64,000 bases of DNA from an uncultured Eubacterium sp. (GTDB taxonomy: Bacteria > Bacillota > Clostridia > Lachnospirales > Lachnospiraceae). Below are positions 61,243-64,000 of this stretch, piece by piece. The translations under genes and the position numbers were made by a program. Under the pieces are notes generated by a model. That model was not told where the DNA came from, did no database searches, and saw nothing but the letters and a program-made list of their open reading frames with translations. The stretch is from the NCBI GenBank assembly GCA_934320655.1, contig CAKRFN010000003.1, positions 186,001-250,000 on the forward strand, given 5' to 3'. Position 1 is the first letter of the stretch, and each line of letters opens with the position of its first letter.

Positions 61243-62124
61243 ATGGAACAGAGAATCAAAGGAACAACAGGTTTAATGGCACTGATCGGCAGCCCGGTAG
61301 GACACTCAGGCTCTCCGGCTATGTATAACTTTAGTTTCCAGTATCACAATCTCGATTACGCATATATGGCATTTGACATCAAAGAGGATCAGGTACCCGC
61401 TGCACTGGACGCAATGCGCCTGTTCAAGATGAGAGGCTGCAACGTAACAATGCCTTGCAAAAACAAGGTCGCAGAGTGCGTGGACGAGCTTTCACCCGCA
61501 GCCAGAATCATCGGTGCTGTAAACACCATCGTAAATGAAGATGGCAAGCTGATCGGACATATCACTGACGGTATCGGCTTCGTGCGCAACTTAAAGGAGC
61601 ACGGCTTCGATGTAAAGGGCAAAAAGATGGTCGTTCTCGGCGCAGGCGGCGCAGCTACCGCACTTCAGGTACAGAGCGCCCTTGACGGAGCAGCTTCTAT
61701 CTCCATCTTCAACCCCAACGATCCGTTCCTTGATCGTGCAAAGTCAACAGCAGAAAAGCTGAAAAAAGAAGTACCTGATTGCGTTGTAAATGTTTATTGT
61801 CTCGAAGATCAGGACAAATTAAGAGAAGAGATCGCAAACGCTGACATTCTCGTAAACGGTACACTTGCCGGAATGAAGCCCAACGATGACGTATCTCTCG
61901 TAGACAAGTCCATGTTCCGTCCGGATCTGGTCGTAGCAGACGTTGTCTACAACCCGATTGAAACCAAAATGATCAAAGAAGCAAAAGAAGCCGGATGTAA
62001 GCTCGCGATCGGCGGCAAGGGTATGCTTTTATGGCAGGGAGCAGCAGCGTACAAGCTGTACACCGGCCTGGAGATGCCTACTGCCGAGTATCAGCAGTTT
62101 CAGGCTGAACACGAAGGGAAATGA
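61243..62124 (+). CDS. Shikimate/quinate dehydrogenase (AroE/YdiB family)
   Basis: 293 residues. Substrate loop GSPVGHSGSPAMYN, catalytic Lys in CNVTMPCKNK, Asn in AVNTIVNEDG, Asp in HITDGIGF (the usual NTD is ITD), and GAGGAATAL of the cofactor loop. After strand two comes IFNPNDPFLDRA instead of the Arg-Thr pair used for NADPH, so NAD(H) is more likely, as in catabolic YdiB types. AGGAGG precedes the ATG. An extended -10 TGCTATAAT at 61202-61210 offers a second, internal promoter. Confidence 0.88.
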   Translation: MEQRIKGTTGLMALIGSPVGHSGSPAMYNFSFQYHNLDYAYMAFDIKEDQVPAALDAMRLFKMRGCNVTMPCKNKVAECVDELSPAARIIGAVNTIVNEDGKLIGHITDGIGFVRNLKEHGFDVKGKKMVVLGAGGAATALQVQSALDGAASISIFNPNDPFLDRAKSTAEKLKKEVPDCVVNVYCLEDQDKLREEIANADILVNGTLAGMKPNDDVSLVDKSMFRPDLVVADVVYNPIETKMIKEAKEAGCKLAIGGKGMLLWQGAAAYKLYTGLEMPTAEYQQFQAEHEGK

Positions 62125-62131
62125 TTAAACA

Positions 62132-63340
62132 ATGAAAGAGACAAATAAGAAGCAATTAGTAATTACTTCCATTGCCTTATATTTTACGTACTTTATTCAC
62201 GGAATCGGTGCATCCATCATGGGTCAGTACAAGCCGGAGCTCGCCGCCGCATGGGGCGCGGGAACACTCAGCGACGGCACACTGGATGTCAGCATGGTTG
62301 TACTGGTTATCGCAGCACTGGGACTGGGACGGCTGATTTCTCTGCCGTTCTCAGGCCCACTCTCTGATAAATTCGGACGCAGACTGAGCGGTATCATCGG
62401 CATCATTTGTTATGTTGCATACTTTATGGGAATCGCGTTCTCGCCCTCTATGAAGATCGCCTATGCATTTGCGATCCTCGGCGGTGTGGCGAACTCGTTC
62501 CTTGATACATGCGTCAGCCCGACCTGTATGGAGATCTACACAAACAACCCGTCAGTTGCAAACCTGTTCACGAAGTTTTCTATGTGCGTCAGCCAGTTTT
62601 TACTGAAATTCTTCATCGGATTTGTAGCGGCTCAGCACATGTCCTTCCGGACGATCTTTATCGTCGCAGGTGCAGCGATTCTCATTGACGGAATCCTGAT
62701 TTTATTCCTGCCTTTTCCGGATCGAAACACAGCATCCGGCGAAAAGAAAGAAAAAACAAAAATCAAGATCACTCCGGTATCTCTGGCAGCGATTTTGATC
62801 GGATTTACAAGCTCCTCCACGTTTATGTTATGGCTGAACTGCAATCAGGAGCTCGGACGCGCCTACGGTATGGCTGATCCTTCATCGATCCAGTCCTACT
62901 ATGCGCTCGGTACGGCAGTCGCAATCCTTTCTACCGCATTTTTCATCAAGAAAGGCTTAAAGGAAATCAACGTACTCATTATCTATCCTTTGATTTCCAC
63001 GATCATGCTCGCCCTGTGCTATCTGATTCAGGCACCTGTGATCTGTCTGATCGGCGGATTTGTCATCGGTTTTGCCGGTGCGGGCGGTGTGCTCCAGCTT
63101 GCGGTATCGACAACCGCGGAATTTTTCCCGGATAATAAGGGAACTGCAACCTCCATGGTCATGATTGCCTCCAGTATCGCAAACTACACGATCATCAGCC
63201 TTGCAGGATATATTACCAAAGTGGGCGGCAGCGGTGCTCCCCGCATGATCCTCTTACTGAACATGGGAGTGACATTCATAGGAATTTTACTTGCATTATT
63301 TGTAAAGATCAAACGAAACAAAACAACTGTATCTGCATAA
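62132..63340 (+). CDS. MFS transporter
   Basis: 402 residues, about twelve helices, with the motif-A loop SGPLSDKFGRRLSG between helices 2 and 3 and central hydrophilic loop (about 190-210). It is seven bases after the AroE paralogue and last in the operon, so an aromatic precursor such as shikimate or quinate is a reasonable substrate; specificity cannot be read from the sequence. Confidence 0.85.
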   Translation: MKETNKKQLVITSIALYFTYFIHGIGASIMGQYKPELAAAWGAGTLSDGTLDVSMVVLVIAALGLGRLISLPFSGPLSDKFGRRLSGIIGIICYVAYFMGIAFSPSMKIAYAFAILGGVANSFLDTCVSPTCMEIYTNNPSVANLFTKFSMCVSQFLLKFFIGFVAAQHMSFRTIFIVAGAAILIDGILILFLPFPDRNTASGEKKEKTKIKITPVSLAAILIGFTSSSTFMLWLNCNQELGRAYGMADPSSIQSYYALGTAVAILSTAFFIKKGLKEINVLIIYPLISTIMLALCYLIQAPVICLIGGFVIGFAGAGGVLQLAVSTTAEFFPDNKGTATSMVMIASSIANYTIISLAGYITKVGGSGAPRMILLLNMGVTFIGILLALFVKIKRNKTTVSA

Positions 63341-63347
63341 AACCCTC

Positions 63348-63390
63348 ATAGAATCCAATTCGGGTCACATTCTGGATTGGATTCTATTTT
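63348..63390 (+). terminator. Terminator of the shikimate operon
   Basis: ATAGAATCCAAT (63348-63359) and ATTGGATTCTAT (63376-63387) are perfect arms followed by T. Confidence 0.8.
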
Positions 63391-63439
63391 ACCCACTTCC
63401 TGTTTGTTATTTAACAAACATACTCAAAGGAGAAGCGCT

Positions 63440-64000
63440 ATGGCAAGACAGCATAGAGAAAACGAACTGCCCTACATCCCGCTTGGCCCATTTCAGATTC
63501 GTTTTCCTTTTATTCATTACAAAATAGAATCCGTTGAATTTATTCAAGGTCTGATTCTCGGTGTGACGGCGCTCGCTGCCGTCCCTTATCTGGAACAATA
63601 CCTCGGTATCCCCTACGAACTGGCGTGGAGCTGCATCATTATAGAAACGATGCTCTACATGCTGCACGGTCTGTTGGGCGATCCGGTCGTACCCGGCTGG
63701 ATCACACCCACGCTACCACTCACCATCGTGTTTTTGGAGGGATTTCCAATGGGTCAGGAGCGCATTCAGGCGATGATTGCTCTCCAGATGCTCGTCGGAC
63801 TGGTATTTATCTTTATGGGCATCACAAAACTGGCAGACAAATTCGTCCATGCGGTTCCGGACTCCATCAAAGGAGGCATTCTCCTCGCCGCTCCGATCAC
63901 CGTGATCGGCGGTCAGATCGGCGAAGGCGGAAATATGCATAAATTTCCGATCGCTATTATCGCCGGTGTCGGTCTGCTGATCCTGATCAGTTTTTCCGAT
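63440..64000 (+). CDS. Membrane permease, 3' end outside window
   Basis: The first 187 codons. AAGGAG precedes ATG 63440. After about 30 soluble residues come helices (LILGVTALAAVPYL, LAWSCIIIETMLYML, ALQMLVGLVFIFMGI, GGILLAAPITVIGG). GLLGDPVVPGWITPTLPL suggests a nucleobase/ascorbate-type (NCS2-like) transporter, but only weakly. It is separated from the shikimate operon by a terminator, so it is probably a different unit. Confidence 0.65.
   Translation, partial: MARQHRENELPYIPLGPFQIRFPFIHYKIESVEFIQGLILGVTALAAVPYLEQYLGIPYELAWSCIIIETMLYMLHGLLGDPVVPGWITPTLPLTIVFLEGFPMGQERIQAMIALQMLVGLVFIFMGITKLADKFVHAVPDSIKGGILLAAPITVIGGQIGEGGNMHKFPIAIIAGVGLLILISFSD

Noticed and set aside
1..64000. CRISPR array, prophage or insertion sequence
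   Set aside because: No regularly spaced repeats with unique spacers, no phage structural genes and no transposase apart from the two recombinases.

Overview
The window reads as a chromosomal segment of a low-to-mid GC, spore-forming Clostridia member, most likely a Lachnospiraceae gut anaerobe. Pointers are the gdpP-rplI-dnaB, rpsF-ssb-rpsR and decarboxylase-yaaR-holB-yaaT-rsmI orders of Firmicutes, the sporulation genes spmA and spmB, MecA, a dicluster ferredoxin, Shine-Dalgarno sites close to AGGAGG almost everywhere, and many secreted Ig-like proteins. Genus cannot be fixed from the sequence alone.

Layout. 1-226 is the 5' end of a purM-like gene. 373-6301 is an accessory block bracketed by related palindromic repeats: two tandem tyrosine recombinases of equal length (322 aa), then a 978-codon S-layer/Ig-type C-terminal module with no signal peptide and no promoter of its own, then a small secreted Ig-like protein. 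6532-8036 is an AbiEi/AbiEii toxin-antitoxin pair. 8176-15288 is the complete F1Fo ATP synthase operon, whose c subunit carries the sodium-type ligand set. 15325-17405 is sua5, a phosphatase-like gene that lacks its nucleophilic cysteine, and dCMP deaminase. 17473-20066 is a cell-wall pair (amidase, GH18-like). 20403-23491 is a compact operon of a Ser/Thr kinase fused to a TadZ-like domain, a stand-alone TadZ-like ATPase and a CpaB-like SAF protein; two of these genes appear to start at AUA and AUU.

23766-33662 is largely housekeeping: mecA, a DUF1858 protein, ferredoxin, a MerR regulator, gdpP-rplI-dnaB, small secreted proteins, and rpsF-ssb-rpsR. 33483-40422 holds a DUF951 gene, a sirtuin, divergent spmA and spmB, a 900-residue secreted protein and a DUF885 zinc peptidase. 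40395-48255 is one long minus-strand cluster, from a second and degenerate AbiE-like pair through an Orn/Lys/Arg decarboxylase, a guanylate kinase-like gene, yaaR, holB, ricT and trmN6 to rsmI. 48569-56295 has an ArgR-like gene, a D,D-carboxypeptidase, trmB, a Cys-rich micro-gene, a broken chemotaxis receptor gene, a signal peptidase, an ABC-F protein, tRNA-Lys(CUU) and an acidic-tailed membrane protein. 56545-63340 is devoted to shikimate: a chorismate mutase-shikimate kinase fusion, a LysR regulator, and a divergent operon of TIM-barrel protein, enoate reductase-like flavoenzyme, AroE paralogue and MFS transporter. The window ends in a partial permease.

The two best candidates for something undescribed are the recombinase/S-layer-cassette block, which looks like a surface-antigen switching module, and the LysR-controlled shikimate/quinate operon. 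The kinase-TadZ-SAF operon with non-canonical start codons is a third.
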